A stretch of 64,000 bases of DNA, taken from Xiphias gladius (Eukaryota > Chordata > Actinopteri > Istiophoriformes > Xiphiidae). The notes under the pieces were generated by a model that was given only the letters and a program-made list of their open reading frames with translations, ran no database searches and was not told the DNA's origin. This document shows positions 22,817 through 37,683 of the stretch, piece by piece. How positions within the stretch are numbered: position 1 is the first letter of the stretch; each line of letters starts with the position of its first letter. The stretch is taken from the NCBI RefSeq assembly GCF_016859285.1, contig NC_053416.1, positions 15,456,501 through 15,520,500 of the forward strand. Reading direction: 5' to 3'. The position numbers were made by a program, and so were the translations under genes.

Positions 22817-25800
22817 GCCAGTCTGTTTGCTGTAATGAACGTTTTCTATCACAGGATGAGGTGAGACTATTTTTAATAACATTTGAGGCGGAAGGCAGCT
22901 GTTTGCAGTGAAAAAAGCCCTAAACACCCACCGTGCGGTTTCTGCTCTGATACAGTCAGAGACTTGCTGCAAAACATAGTGCTGCAATTAGCTGCTGAAG
23001 AGCCAGATATTTCCCTCACGAGTCTGTGGGGAGTAAAGACAGAGCTAAAAGAGAGTGACTATTGGAGTTACATTTATCAGGTGGACAGAAACTCCAATCG
23101 AATGACAATATTGCTCCATAACTGCAGAATGTTTAAATATGCAGCTGTTTGTTAACAGCTTCACCATGTCAGCTTAAAAGGTGATGATATGTCAGTGTTG
23201 TGTTTCAACTTGTTTCCACTGCCCCAAATTGGCTCAAAAATCAGTTATTTCCGGATTAGGAATCACTTACATTACAAATCAATTACTAAGTCAATGTTTC
23301 TCAAAAACAATAATGTTTTCTGAAAAACTTAAGGATGTCTCTCAGAAAAAAATTTCTATTCCAGTTTGACTTTCCATTATCAAGCAATCCAGTCCAATCT
23401 TTCATATCATCATATTCAGAACATTTATTGATATCAAGGAAGGAGACCTGAGGACCTGAGTATCCAGACTTTAATCCCTATTGAATACAGTTTCAGGTAG
23501 TTTCAGCTAGATCACATACTGTATGTTTGCTTGCATTTTAACACCATTAAATCAGTTTTGTTGTGTTGTGTTTAGACCTACAGAGAGCTGCTCCGCTTGT
23601 CAGAGGGAGTCGGTTTTAGAGTTCACATCATAGACAAAGCTTCCCTGGCAGCCAAGAAGTATGGACCACAGTCAAACAAAAAATACGGTACGAAACGGCA
23701 AATGTGTTTGCAGACGTGGTGCATCTGATTGCCCTCGATCATTGTTTACATCCTGCGTTTCTGTGCGCAGATATACTCGTCAGTACTCCAAACAGGCTCA
23801 TCTTCCTTCTCCAGCAGGATCCCCCAGCCCTCGACCTCAGCAGGTAACATTTGATATGCTACTCTGACATTTTTTGCTTAATTTAAGATCGTTTCTTGTC
23901 TCTATTCCCACTGGCAATTGCCTAAAAATGACAAAAATGATTTTAAAAAAAATTGGAGATTGATCGTTGTCTGGCGTTGGTGTTCAGTGTGGAGTGGCTG
24001 GTGGTCGATGAGTCCGATAAGCTGTTTGAAGATGGTAGGACGGGCTTCAGGGAGCAGCTGGCCACAGTGTTTCTAGCCTGCTCTGGTTCAAAGGTGCGCA
24101 GGGCTTTCTTCAGCGCCACCTGCACGCTGGACGTAGAGCAGTGGTGCCGTCTGAACCTCGACAACCTGGTGTCAGTCAACATCGGACACAGGTAATAATC
24201 TACCCGTGACACTCCTTACTTTGATGAACATGTATGGGAATTTTTCTCGCATTAGAAAAATGAATTTATGGTCTTCTCAGAAATACAGCTGTTAAGACGG
24301 TGGAACAGCAGCTGCTGTTTGTCGGTACGGAGAGCGGCAAACTGGTGGCCATGAGGGACATCATCAAAAAAGTACGGACACATCTAGGAGGTTACTTTTC
24401 AAGCTTGTAAAGAACTTATTCATTTTGTGAACAAGATTATCCCACAGTCATGAGTTTGACTTTTTTTTTTCTGGCTGAATACAATTTTAAAAATGACAAA
24501 GATGGGTTAATTTATACGTTAAATTCTGACATAGTAGTATTCAGTTAAACTGTTGCTATCCAAGGGTAAGAGACATTAAAAAAACATCAATGATCAGGTT
24601 CTGTTTCTTTAAGACTTAAGATGGAATGAAAGGATGCTCTCCCTGCTGTGTTTCAGGGTTTTCTGCCTCCCATGCTGGTGTTTGTTCAGTCTATAGAGCG
24701 AGCACGGGAGCTTTTCCACGAGTTGGTTTATGAGGGCATCAATGTAGATGTGATCCACGCAGACCGCACACAGCAGCAGGTACACACACACACACACAGA
24801 CACACACACACAAACACACTGTATGGTCCTCTCTGTGTCACTGAAGAGCAGCTTGGTATTTATCCTCCTCGTGTGTGGCTCTTCTGTTTCAGAGGGACAA
24901 TGTAGTGAACAGTTTTCGCGCTGGTAAGATTTGGGTGTTGATCTGCACGGCTCTGCTCGCCAGAGGAATCGACTTCAAAGGAGTCAACCTTGTGCTGAAC
25001 TACGACTTCCCCACCAGCGCTGTGGAATACATCCACCGAATTGGTTAGTTTAATATGATCACTTTTTGTTTTAGGCTGAGATGATTAACCTATTAGTGAG
25101 ATTTATTTATTTATTTATTTTTTACATTAACAATTAATCATAATTTACTGTTTATTATAAGATTTTCTTGTTTTGTTCATTTTATATCATTGTGAGTCGG
25201 ACTTTGGTAACTTGTTATGGTCACATGTCATCATCTTTGACATTTTACAAACTAAATGATTAACTGAATAATCAAAAAAGAAAAGAAATTAATTAATCAA
25301 TAATGTATATCATTGTTAGTAGTGGCCCTAATCCCTTGTTGATATCAGTCTGTTTGCTGTTCTTCAGGTCGCACGGGCAGAGCTGGACATCAGGGGACGG
25401 CCATCACCTTCTTCACAGAAAATGACAAGCCACTGCTGCGCAAGTACGTGGAGACAGTACATGAAACACACAAAAAGTGCAGACTGATTTTCCTTTGCAG
25501 ATCAACATGTAAGGCTTGCTTTTGTGTATGTGACCCTGGAGAATTAGTCTGCCAGGTGGCTGAAGGCAAAGAAGATGGCTGATGTCCAAAAAGGCAAAAA
25601 GCCCCAAAAAATCCTTAAAGAAAACAATTTGTCTGCAGTACAGTGATGGAAATACCGTAATATGTTTTGGGGTAGATGCGTTTGATTGGGTTCACTTTCC
25701 TCCAACCATGCTACGTAAATTTTAGACAGGACACCACATTATCTACGTTTTTGCCACAGCATGCGGCTGGAGTCTGTACAGAGTTCATGCTTTTTTTTCT

Positions 25801-26722
25801 GAGATGTACTAAAATTAAACCCTTTTCTCTGAATCTATTTCTCCCTGCACCTCTTTTTTTAACAGCATTGCTAATGTCATAAAACAAGCTGGATGTCCTG
25901 TACCCGATTACATGATTGGCTTCAAGAAGATACACAGGTGAAGGAGATGGGTGATGATGATGATGATGATGAAATGCCACAATTACCAAAACGTTTGAAG
26001 TGATTTTTTGTTTTCATTTGTTGCTAAATGGATCAGTTTAAGTTTTGGTAATATGGCTATAATAGTCCATTTGTATTTGTTTCTGTTTAGCAAAGTGAAG
26101 CGCAGACTTGAGAAGCAACCTCCCAAGAGAAGCACCATTTGCACAACTCCTCGCTTCCTGATGAAGAAAAAAGGCAAAGCACAAGAACAGAAGCAGATAG
26201 TGGGTGGAGAGCAGAAAGAAGAAAAGAAGACAAAAGGACAGGGACTTAAGAAAAATAAAAAACAGAAAGAAGAGGGAACAGAAAAACACAAGAAGGCGTC
26301 ACAGAAGATGGGATCAGATTCCTCTGGAGCCAAGTTAAAAAAGTAAGCAAGGTGGGGGAGGGCATCCTAATAATAAAGTTTCCTGTGCGTTTAATTTCCA
26401 AACACTCCCATGTATTCATGCAGAATTCTGCAATAAACAAATGATGCTCATATACATGAAATGATTGTCTATCTAGATCTGTTTTATGCCAGAAGAACTG
26501 ACTTTGCATCTGAAAGTGGCCTATCAACCTGAGTATTTGTTTTAGAAATTAAACCTCTTAAACTAACAAATCCGATATCTGGAATGAGTTCATTTTGGGA
26601 TAAGGGGATAAGCTCTGGCAATTGTTGAGGATGTTACTCAAAAATAGCTAGAAAGAATTATAATTTTCTTTTTTCTCTTTACCAGGAAAAAAGGGAGGAA
26701 AAATAAGCAACAAGAAGATTAG
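20523..26722 (+). CDS. ddx52: DEAD-box ATP-dependent RNA helicase DDX52 (yeast Rok1 orthologue)
   Basis: DDX52 is a nucleolar RNA helicase; yeast Rok1 acts in 18S rRNA processing. Coding exons: 20523-20609, 20844-21114, 22054-22193, 22358-22543, 22635-22778, 23576-23687, 23771-23843, 23988-24191, 24281-24371, 24657-24779, 24893-25043, 25368-25443, 25866-25937, 26091-26342, 26686-26722. All are in phase and give about 672 residues (human about 599). The extra length lies in an acidic/Gly then Lys-rich N-terminal insert and a Lys-rich tail. Helicase motifs in order: Q motif ([10 protein letters not shown], ~217), I (APTGSGKT, ~236), Ia (SPTRELA, ~268), II (DESD, ~345, as in human DDX52 rather than DEAD), III (SAT, ~380), IV (VFVQS), V (ARGIDF) and VI (HRIGRTGRAG). 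The start [17 protein letters not shown] matches the family N-terminus. Introns 5 and 10 have CA repeats directly at the donor. Confidence 0.95.
22779..22816 (+). repeat. (AC)n microsatellite at the ddx52 exon 5 donor
   Basis: The donor GTACACAC begins a run of about 18 AC units with one interruption, so the repeat starts at intron position +3. CA repeats are known binding sites for hnRNP L, which can alter use of the adjacent splice site. Confidence 0.9.
24780..24820 (+). repeat. (AC)n microsatellite at the ddx52 exon 10 donor
   Basis: As at 22779, the intron begins GTACACACAC and runs on as an imperfect AC array with AGAC and AAAC interruptions. Confidence 0.9.
25948..25970 (+). repeat. 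(GAT)n trinucleotide run in ddx52 intron 13
   Basis: About seven GAT units follow the exon donor at 25937 by about ten bases. The run is short and intronic. Confidence 0.85.
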
Positions 26723-26860
26723 AGGAGCAAGCAAATGAAAATGGATGTGGATGTTGTTGTTTTTTTTTCTTTTTACATCTTGAAGTCTAATTTTCTGCAA
26801 ATTTTCACATTTGTGATTTGTGCTATCAGAGTATAAAATAAACTTTTATATATAGTTTTG
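26723..26860 (+). terminator. ddx52: ddx52 3' UTR and poly(A) signal
   Basis: The UTR is short and T-rich, with AATAAA at 26837-26842 about 115 bases after the stop codon, followed by a T-rich element. Confidence 0.7.
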
Positions 26861-26869
26861 TTACTTTAC

Positions 26870-28080
26870 TATTTCTGTTACATTTGTTCACCTGCAACTT
26901 GAGACACCGACAGAACATATTTTAACAAACATTTGTCAATAAAAATGAAGGCTGTAATGAGTGATTGATCAAAGCTTATGTTGAACTAACAAACTAGACC
27001 CAAGTACACTGAACAAGATAAAGGCGTGAAATAATTTATATAAAACTATAACTGAAGTCAAATATGTGAGAGATGGGGGGACAAGTTCCCTCAAGATGTT
27101 TAATACTCATCAGTTAACACCACAATTTAATTGTTAAGTTCAACAACCAACACAACCCCCACCAGCCCTTATTAGAGTAGTAATCACATTGTTGAAACGA
27201 CAAATTCTACTTCTTATATTTGCTTAAGGGAATTTATTTTGATGAAACTGTAGTTTACTGACAGCTGCGATCAGGTTCCTATTAAAGGTTATGTAGCCTT
27301 AAGCAAAGACTTAATTTTTGGTGCTATGTACAGCACAGGGAAAACATACAGTGTACTGTATCTGTCATATGGCTTAAGAAAATAACTGTAGGGCTGTCAT
27401 TGGCATTAACTTTTCTTTTTTGCAAAGTGTCATGTTATGCATAATTTAGGTGTGGAGAAAGTAAATCACTTGTGAAAGTTTAAGCTCACAGAGGGCAACC
27501 TAGCAACTGAAGCTGATTTAAAAAAAAAAAAAAATTTAATGTTATTCATTAAATGTTTATATGGCTAACATTAACATTTAATGTTAGCCATATAATCATC
27601 TTTAAAGCTCAGGATGTTTCACTCTTTTAAAAGGGAAATAAAAATGTATCCAGCAGTCTGAAGTGACAAGAGTTAACTGGGAAGAAGGCAGCTTTCTAAG
27701 CGAGCCGCTTTTCCTGAAACAGACTTCAAAACAATAATAATAAATGATGTGCAAATACAGTACCATATCTAACTGTGGTGCTGTATACAAATAGTTACTG
27801 GAAAAGCGTTTAAAGCTGGGTTTTGAGTCAGTCCAGTTCTTTGTATGTGATGTGCAATTTCCCACAAAAACAAATAAAACCTGTTGTTCAAAGAAAGTAT
27901 GTTTTCATCTTGTTGCCTCTAAAACAAAGGACAATGTCTTTTATCCTGTAAAGAAAACGGTTGCCCCGCCACGAAAAACAAGCGATAATCATCTAACAGT
28001 AGAGAACAAATTGTTTGTACCCTATGCGAATCTATTTTCTTAACTATCGCGATACGTTTGCCGTGAGATCTCGCCCATGC
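26870..28080. other. ddx52-rpl23a intergenic region, no gene seen
   Basis: This is AT-rich DNA with no credible exon. It contains an A-run at 27519-27535 and a perfect 17-bp hairpin at 27558-27594 (listed separately). The last part, with CpGs and ATCTCGCCC near 28068, leads into the rpl23a promoter. Confidence 0.5.
27558..27594. repeat. Perfect 17-bp inverted repeat with 3-base loop
   Basis: The arms TATATGGCTAACATTAA (27558-27574) and its exact complement (27578-27594) are separated only by CAT. The hairpin stands alone in intergenic DNA between ddx52 and rpl23a, with AT-rich flanks that also contain TTAAATGTT. It may be a remnant of a small foldback element. Confidence 0.85.
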
Positions 28081-28105
28081 ATTATACCTCAGGAAACCCC
28101 GTTCA

Positions 28106-28121
28106 TTCTTCCTTTCTCAAC
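28106..28121 (+). promoter_or_regulatory. rpl23a: 5' TOP-type start of rpl23a
   Basis: A pyrimidine tract, TTCTTCCTTTCTC, lies immediately before AACATGG. Ribosomal protein mRNAs of vertebrates begin with a C followed by a pyrimidine run (5' TOP) that puts translation under mTOR/LARP1 control. The tract and the very short leader (about 14 bases if the C at 28108 is the start) fit this. Confidence 0.7.
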
Positions 28122-30691
<2,570 letters not shown>

Positions 30692-30735
30692 ACTGTGGCT
30701 GAAGAGACTTGTGGAAGAATAAATATTTGTATAAA
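30692..30735 (+). terminator. rpl23a: rpl23a 3' end
   Basis: AATAAA occurs at 30718-30723, only 27 bases after the stop. This is the short 3' UTR expected of a ribosomal protein gene. Confidence 0.8.
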
Positions 30736-30739
30736 CTAA

Positions 30740-32590
30740 AACTGATTCAGTCTCCTTGTGTATTTGTGATTTGTCTTAACATATGGATACATAGTGAAAG
30801 AGGTTTTCCCTGCTTTTACAAACACTGCCTGAGATACAATTTTTCAGGGCATATAAGATTAATCAGCTGTGTGAAGCAAATTCAGTTTGATATTTGTCAA
30901 TATGTAGTCTTCATGTCGCAAGTAAAATGCCCGCAATTTTTTCCCCAGGAACCTTTCTTTAAAAAAATGTGAATACAGTAGTGTTTAACAGAAGCTGTTT
31001 CTGAAAGTATCCATGTCTCCTCCTAACAACACTGTCATGAGTTAGAACAAATATTACAGCTTCATTCCTTGGTCTGTCAATGCATGCAGTTGTGCTAGAC
31101 TACTTTTGGTTTCATGCAACCATGTAAGTGATTTAAAATTATATGGACAGTTTTGTACAAAGAGTACCAGGCATCAATGTCTTTTTAGCTTGTAAACTAT
31201 TTTAAAAATGTGATTAAGCATCATTTGTCAGTTTGGCTTCTATTTGTAGAATACATTGACAAATGAAAGTCCAGTTTCTCTTGAGTATTGGTCCCATAGG
31301 ACACAGATTTTTAAGTTTATTCCATAAGTGGTTAATTTTGTGCTTAAATTTCTGATGCAGGTTTCCTTCTACCGGTTACCAGAGCAAGTTTTAAATGTCT
31401 TAAACTTCTAATACTACTATATAATGTTGACATAGTTTTACTGAAGTTGCTTATATACCATAAGCCCTAGTAACGGTAATGAGGAAGGAAAAAAAACCTT
31501 GCCAGTGTTCCCATAGCAGGTAATAAATGTGCTTGTTGAACTCGTTCTCAGTACATCCATGGTTGAACAGGACGGGCTTAAACTAAAGCACAATTACTGC
31601 CAATAGTAACAGGCGCATTAGACTGAAAAATCAGGTTTACAGTGGCAGACATGTTGAAACCAAATTTATTAATATTGTTCCTACATTCACTGAATAAATG
31701 ACAGCAATTGCAGGCCACAGAACTGACAGTTGTCAGTGTTGCCAGTTTCTGGTGCGAAAGCAAAGGAAAAATGCAGGATTAGTATCACCAGATGTCTGAG
31801 AAAAAGGACTTACGACATATTTACTTATGTGTAATTTTTTACTCAAGAACAGAATATATTCATGTTTTTATGTAAAATAAATAAAGCTGTCTTCACAATT
31901 GGAGATGTTGGGTAATTCACTAAAGTAAGTTCAATTTGATAGTAAGGTGCTATTAAAATATTGTTTCATAGAGAAAACTGAGAATATGCCTTAGTTTTAC
32001 ATTTCTAGTTTAGTAAAAGTGATTCAAATTTTGAAAAGTAAACTTTAGCTTCTCTAATAAAGAAATGGTCAAAATCTAATAAGACAAACCCTGCAGTAAA
32101 TGCTGTAAAGTTTATACAGATTCCTTTAACTTTCATAAAGTTTAGTTTTTCATACAGATGACATTGTAACTTGTTTATTTAATTATCTTTTGATTCAGTC
32201 AGCACTGAATCTACTTGTAACCACTTTTTTTGAGATGTTCCCTTACATTATTAATGACTACAGTAAAGTAGAATCAACACCTCAGCTCAATAAAGCAGAC
32301 CTGTGTAGCTTATATAGCTGCTTCTGTAATCATGATTTACTGTACTTGCTGCCTGTACTCATCACTAATGTTTAGCAATGGCCGTCTCTCTGATACATCT
32401 AACAATTAAATGATTTAGACCTGCATCAAACTGATGTTTACTGCAGGGCTGCTCTTATAGACTCTCATTATGATACTATCTTAAGTTATTTTAGAAACAG
32501 AATAACCTATTGAAGTTTTAATGTAACTGATAACAGTGGAACACAGATCACTGCATTGAACATTAATGTGATTATTTTGAGATTTTTCAG
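30740..32590. other. rpl23a-birc2 convergent intergenic region
   Basis: This AT-rich DNA has no recognisable exon or transposon. TTTATT motifs near 32177 and 32597 could be minus-strand AATAAA signals for birc2, whose 3' UTR therefore probably occupies the right end of this region. The human counterparts of the genes on its two sides lie on different chromosomes, so this interval also holds the synteny junction. Confidence 0.45.
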
Positions 32591-32970
32591 TTTCTTTATT
32601 TGATATTTATTGATAATAGTACAATACTGTTCTAAAACATATCAAGTAGCCCTAATCACAAAAGCCAGCAGATGTGTTGAAAAATCAAATATGAAATCGG
32701 CCTCGAGTTGACAATTTACAACTTCCTGTATTTTAAAATTCTTATCAGTTAAGTTTCTCTTTGACTTTTATTTGGCCATGTAGATAAATCGTGGAAATTT
32801 GGTAACATCTTAAATGTCTCTAAGGATTACCATGAACAGGTCAATCACAGATGACTGGGGGGGAGGGAAAAAAAAAAAAAAAAAACTTCTCTCCAATAAA
32901 TATAAATTTATATCATATTGCTTACATTCAATCACATGAGACTGAGGGAACATGGCTGAAAGCCTCCTGG
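32591..32970 (-). other. birc2: birc2 3' UTR (proposed)
   Basis: The sequence downstream (minus strand) of the RING-exon stop is AT-rich and contains a run of 18 or more A on the plus strand at 32868-32885. The nearest minus-strand AATAAA reads as TTTATT on the plus strand near 32597. I infer the UTR from this; no transcript evidence is available. Confidence 0.4.
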
Positions 32971-35900
32971 TTATGAAAGGAAGGTTCGGACTGTTCCTTT
33001 AACCAGACCTCTGCAGATTGGGCACTTCCGGAGTGATGGTGCACACTCTTTGCACACCACCAGGTGTCCGCATGGGATGAAGACGATGTTGACTTCTTTA
33101 TCCATACACACCTTACAGGTACGCTCCTCCTGCAGGCGCCGCAGCTGTTCCTCCATGGGAAGGTCTGCAAAGAAAAAGATCATTTTTTCCATCTTAAAAC
33201 CCAACATATTAGTATGTTGTGTAAAAGCTACAAAAAGTCTCAGCAATCTTAAGTGGCAAGTTTACGTTAAGTCCGATTTAACATTTATTCCTTCTCATAC
33301 TTAAGATGGTGTCTTACATCAAATGACCCACAGTGTCCAAACAGGGTGCATCAAGCATTAATACATGTAATTGTAGTTTATGTAGAAAATGCTGCATTAC
33401 GCATTTGACAAAATCTAAAATTTCCTTTTCAGGAATGTCACATGACTTTTTAAAGTAGAGGTTACCAAGTGATTTACAATTACAACAATAAAGCACGCAA
33501 CATTCAACTTGCAAGACATCAAGTTCCGGTGAGTCTTCATACCTGACAGATCTAGGCTTGGTGATGCAGCTTCGTTTGACTGAGCTGAAAATGTGAAAGA
33601 TAACATGTAGTGAGCTCAAGCTTTGGTTAATGCACAATGGAAACAATAACTATAAAAAAAACCAAAAAAAAACCCTTTGTATCTCTCAAGACTATTTTAA
33701 TGCTTAATCTCACTTTTATTCCAAGTGCTGACAGTTATACCAAGCCTAAGCCAATTTTAGGACAGGACAACTCTATGCTGAAGATTTCATCTTGGACTTG
33801 AGTAAACCACTGAGTGTTTGATCACTGTATTTTTGTTTTTTTGTTTTTTTAATCCAAGTTTATGGCTTCTGTACAAGTTGATCCACACACTGAACCCTTA
33901 GTTGCCAAAATATACAATATTTTTTTTTTACTTTAAAGTAAAAAAAAGTATGTAAAGACGTACCCATGAGATCTCTGAGCAGGTGGACGTCGTTTTTCTG
34001 GATCCAGTTGCGGAAGACCTCAGCGGCAGCATTGCCCTTTGTGAGGACGAGCTCTATCAGCCTGGCAGTTTGCTGCTGGGCTGATGTCTGAGCCTGAAGA
34101 CTGCTATACTCCTCCGCAGCTGCGGGATAACAGGGAAGAGTTACTTTCAATTGAGGTTTCTTAACTCTACTGGCTACAGCTGCATAAGGGCTAAATTGAT
34201 AACTCCAATTAGTGTCAACAGTGTCCTTTAAATCTCAGACTACACAACAAAAAAAGAAAAGATTAACATACATAACACATTTTGCTCTCTTAAATGGTCC
34301 AACACTGGCTCGACACTCTTGAGACGCTGGATCAATGCTGCCTGGTGTCTCTTCACAAAGGTGAAACCATCTGAATCAAAGGGAGACATAAAAAGTTATT
34401 GAGGGAATTTATTGCTCATGGTTTTCAAAAGGGTCACTGGTCTGAGAACAGCTGATAGTACGAATAGCATTGGAATTCATGGCTGTTCATTTTCGTGGAC
34501 AGTACATGCAGAGGAAGAGCTACATTTTCACTGTCAGCTGTACCTGACGCCATCGCCTCTGCAAGCATCTCACGCTCCTCTTCCCTTTTCTGGTCCTCGG
34601 CACTCAGCAGGTCAGAAACCAGCTCCTGGACTGTTCTGTAGTTCTCTCCACTGGTAAGGATCTTGCTCTGGACCGTTTGCTTGACTAGACTCCTGTCAAA
34701 GCCCATCTCCAAGGCGGACTTGATCACAGGGGTGTTCATCATGACGGCGTCCTCAGATCGCTCCTCTCCTGGACCGAGGTGAACCACTGAGAGGAAGAGA
34801 GAGTAGACAGGTCAGCCTGTAGCTAGCCAATAGCTCAAATACACAGCTGCAATTTTTGATAAATGGGCACCGTGTTATGTTCTGTCTATGCCCTTCCTAA
34901 ATGGTCATCTGGTGTTATCGCACAGTACTTTTGAGCTGATTTGTTTTTACCTTCTCAACAAGTATATTATATGGAATCTACAGATCCACTTGCCAAACTC
35001 TTGAAAAAACTCTGATTTTACATCATTTCACACTCACCAGGTGGATCCACAAATTCTCTGGAGCTGCTGTCTCCATTTGTCAGAAGCTTTTTTGGGGAGA
35101 AACAGAAAAAGAATCATTTTTAACTGACTTATTCTATGCCAAATGTTTCAACTTAAAAAATATTTTATGCTGCTTTCTTCTAACCTGCTCAAACAGCCTA
35201 GGAAAACGAGCCTGGATCTGGTGAACAAACTCTTGTCCCTTCTCCTGGAGCAAATATTCACACCTGCGATTAACCAGAGATACAAGAATACAAACATTCA
35301 TGTAAACAATCCTTTCCACATGTATTTAGACAATCAAAATATCTGGCTAGGTGGTGCTTTCATACAGTTTAAAGTGGTCTGGACAACACACTTTGACACC
35401 AAATTATCAATCAACATAAAAAAAATGATATTGGCAGCACTGACCGAGGAAACCATTTAGCATGTTCCACCCACGGATCATCTCCAGACTCCCAGCATCG
35501 CAGGCCTCCATCGCAGCAGAAACACTTGACATCATCGTTACGACCTTGAGGAAAAACAAAGAGCTTTCAGTGTGACAAACTTCAGGGGCTTTCAATGAAA
35601 GAAAGAAAAAAAAAAGATTCTAATAAACATGACTCTTTTAAACCCACTTGAATACTTGTTTGTTTCTCATCTGTCATTTCCGCTTTTGTTTGAGTTATTT
35701 TGTAGTAAAGGGATTCCATTTGGGTCCAATATTTAGTATTAACATGAGATTATGTTCATAAGCAGGTAACAAGATTTTTTTGTCAGGACTTTCCAGCTCA
35801 AATGAAAAGAAACTGAAAAACAAAATACAAAAAAAACAAAACAAAAAAAAAAAAACCCTGGTATCAAAACTGTTGCACAGCGGAGAGATGAAATGACTTA

Positions 35901-37648
35901 ATTTCAACTGTTCATCTGCACAGTATGAATACATTCTGTGTATGAATTTCAGGACCTTTTTCATGAGAGCTTTAAGATTTAAATTTTAGGATTTGTGCTG
36001 AATTGTTTTATCTGGATTTTATTGTAACTCACCTTGTAACTGTTTTTGAATAGTGCTATAATCAAAGTTTATTATTATTATTATTATATTATTAGAATGT
36101 ATTAAGTTTTTTGTTTTCTTTGCCACAAACAAGCTGTGAACACAACAAACTATGAACACACAAAGTTGAAATTGCAGATATGTTAGCCAACAGTCACTTA
36201 CTTACACATCCAGCAGACATGGAGCAACAGTATTTGGAGTCATGTTCATGACCACCTGATGACAACCAATATTGACCTTCCTTATGAAGTCACTGAATAA
36301 CTTTAGCTCTTTGATATTGTCCATACCTACATAGTAGAAGCCGGCTTTAGCCAGCTGGTCAGGCCGGACAGGTATACGAGAGGGCCAGTGGACAAAGGTG
36401 AGCAGCCTCTCTTCGCTCTGCTGCATGGCAGGGTTGGACACATTACTGAGAGCTGGGCCTCCTGAGGACAGTTGGGAAGTTACTGCTCCAGACACAGCTC
36501 CCGCCACTCCGGCCAGCGACACGTTGTCAGCTCTGTCCCCCCGGACAAAACGACAGTTTGGATAATGTCTCTGGTGTTCGGATACAGCTCTGTCACCTGG
36601 CTCCCAGTTACTCAGCTGCAAATACAAACAAAAACTTCTGTCATGTCCACTGTTCAAAAACTAAACACCCTTACACACATTGAACCTGCATGGTGCTGCA
36701 TGTGGTTGTAAGGTGGATGTACTGCAGCCTGCTGCCCACTTCTGTCATTTAATATATCAAATGTTTATAATGAAACCTCTTTGTATGTCCCTAACAAAAC
36801 CTATTAACAACGTGCTTCAGTCAGAATAAGTCAAATGTAAACAAAACAAGGGAATATATGAATAATAGGTTAAGGAATACTAGTGATACAATATAGTAAT
36901 ACAACATACAAGAAGAGCAGGGCCACAAATAATAAAAATTTACAGATTGAAACGAAGATAATGAATCCCATTAAAGCGTCAGCAAATCTAAAATGTGCAT
37001 TTCTGAATATGATTGTACCCTGAGTACTGATACAAGTAAACACTCTTCAGATAAACTAGTCAGCGATTTTCTTCCTGAGAGCAGCTGTGCTTTTGCCACT
37101 GTGATGAACCACACCTGTCCTCCGCAGCTGAAGCACGCAACTCGGTCAGCCTGGCCTAAATAGTAGAAGCCCGCCTTGGCAAGCTCTGCGGGGGTGATGA
37201 TGGAGAGCGTCCAGGAGTGGAAGGAGTCCAGGCGGTCCTGCTCTCTGCGCATGCTGGGGTTGTGGCATGTTGGTCTCTGGTGGGACATGTCCTCCACACC
37301 ACGTGAGCTCAGCGGGCTGGAGGGCGGCGGAGCAGAGAAACCCATATTCATGTAGCCGACTGGCTCGTCACCTTGGCTTACTGTGGGGTTAGGAGCAGCT
37401 GGGCCTGGACCAGAAAGCTAGGGGGAAAAAACAGAAGCAACATACTAAGAATGTACTCATGTAGCTAAGTGCTACTAATTAAGGAAACTACAGTATTCAA
37501 TGAGTTTGACACCAAAGCACTATGGTGTATACTTGTTTAAAAATTTTGCTCTCTTAAGTCATTGTCAAAAAGAGATCTGTGGTCAAAAACAGAACTATTT
37601 CATTAATATTTCTTCAGCTATGGTTTTCCTAGCTAGAGGGGCAACTTT

Positions 37649-37683
<35 letters not shown>

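Noticed and set aside
25443-25450. A GC-AG intron in ddx52 after CTGCTGC (GCAAGT)
   Set aside because: Using that donor breaks the frame. The standard GT donor two codons on (CGCAA|GTACGT) restores RNIANVI, which matches the family.
25983-26346. Long antisense frame rich in Phe/Ser opposite the ddx52 tail
   Set aside because: It is the complement of the Lys-rich coding exon and has no independent support.
37648-37680. A-run as a retroposon tail
   Set aside because: No SINE or LINE body is adjacent. It is a simple homopolymer within the birc2 intron.
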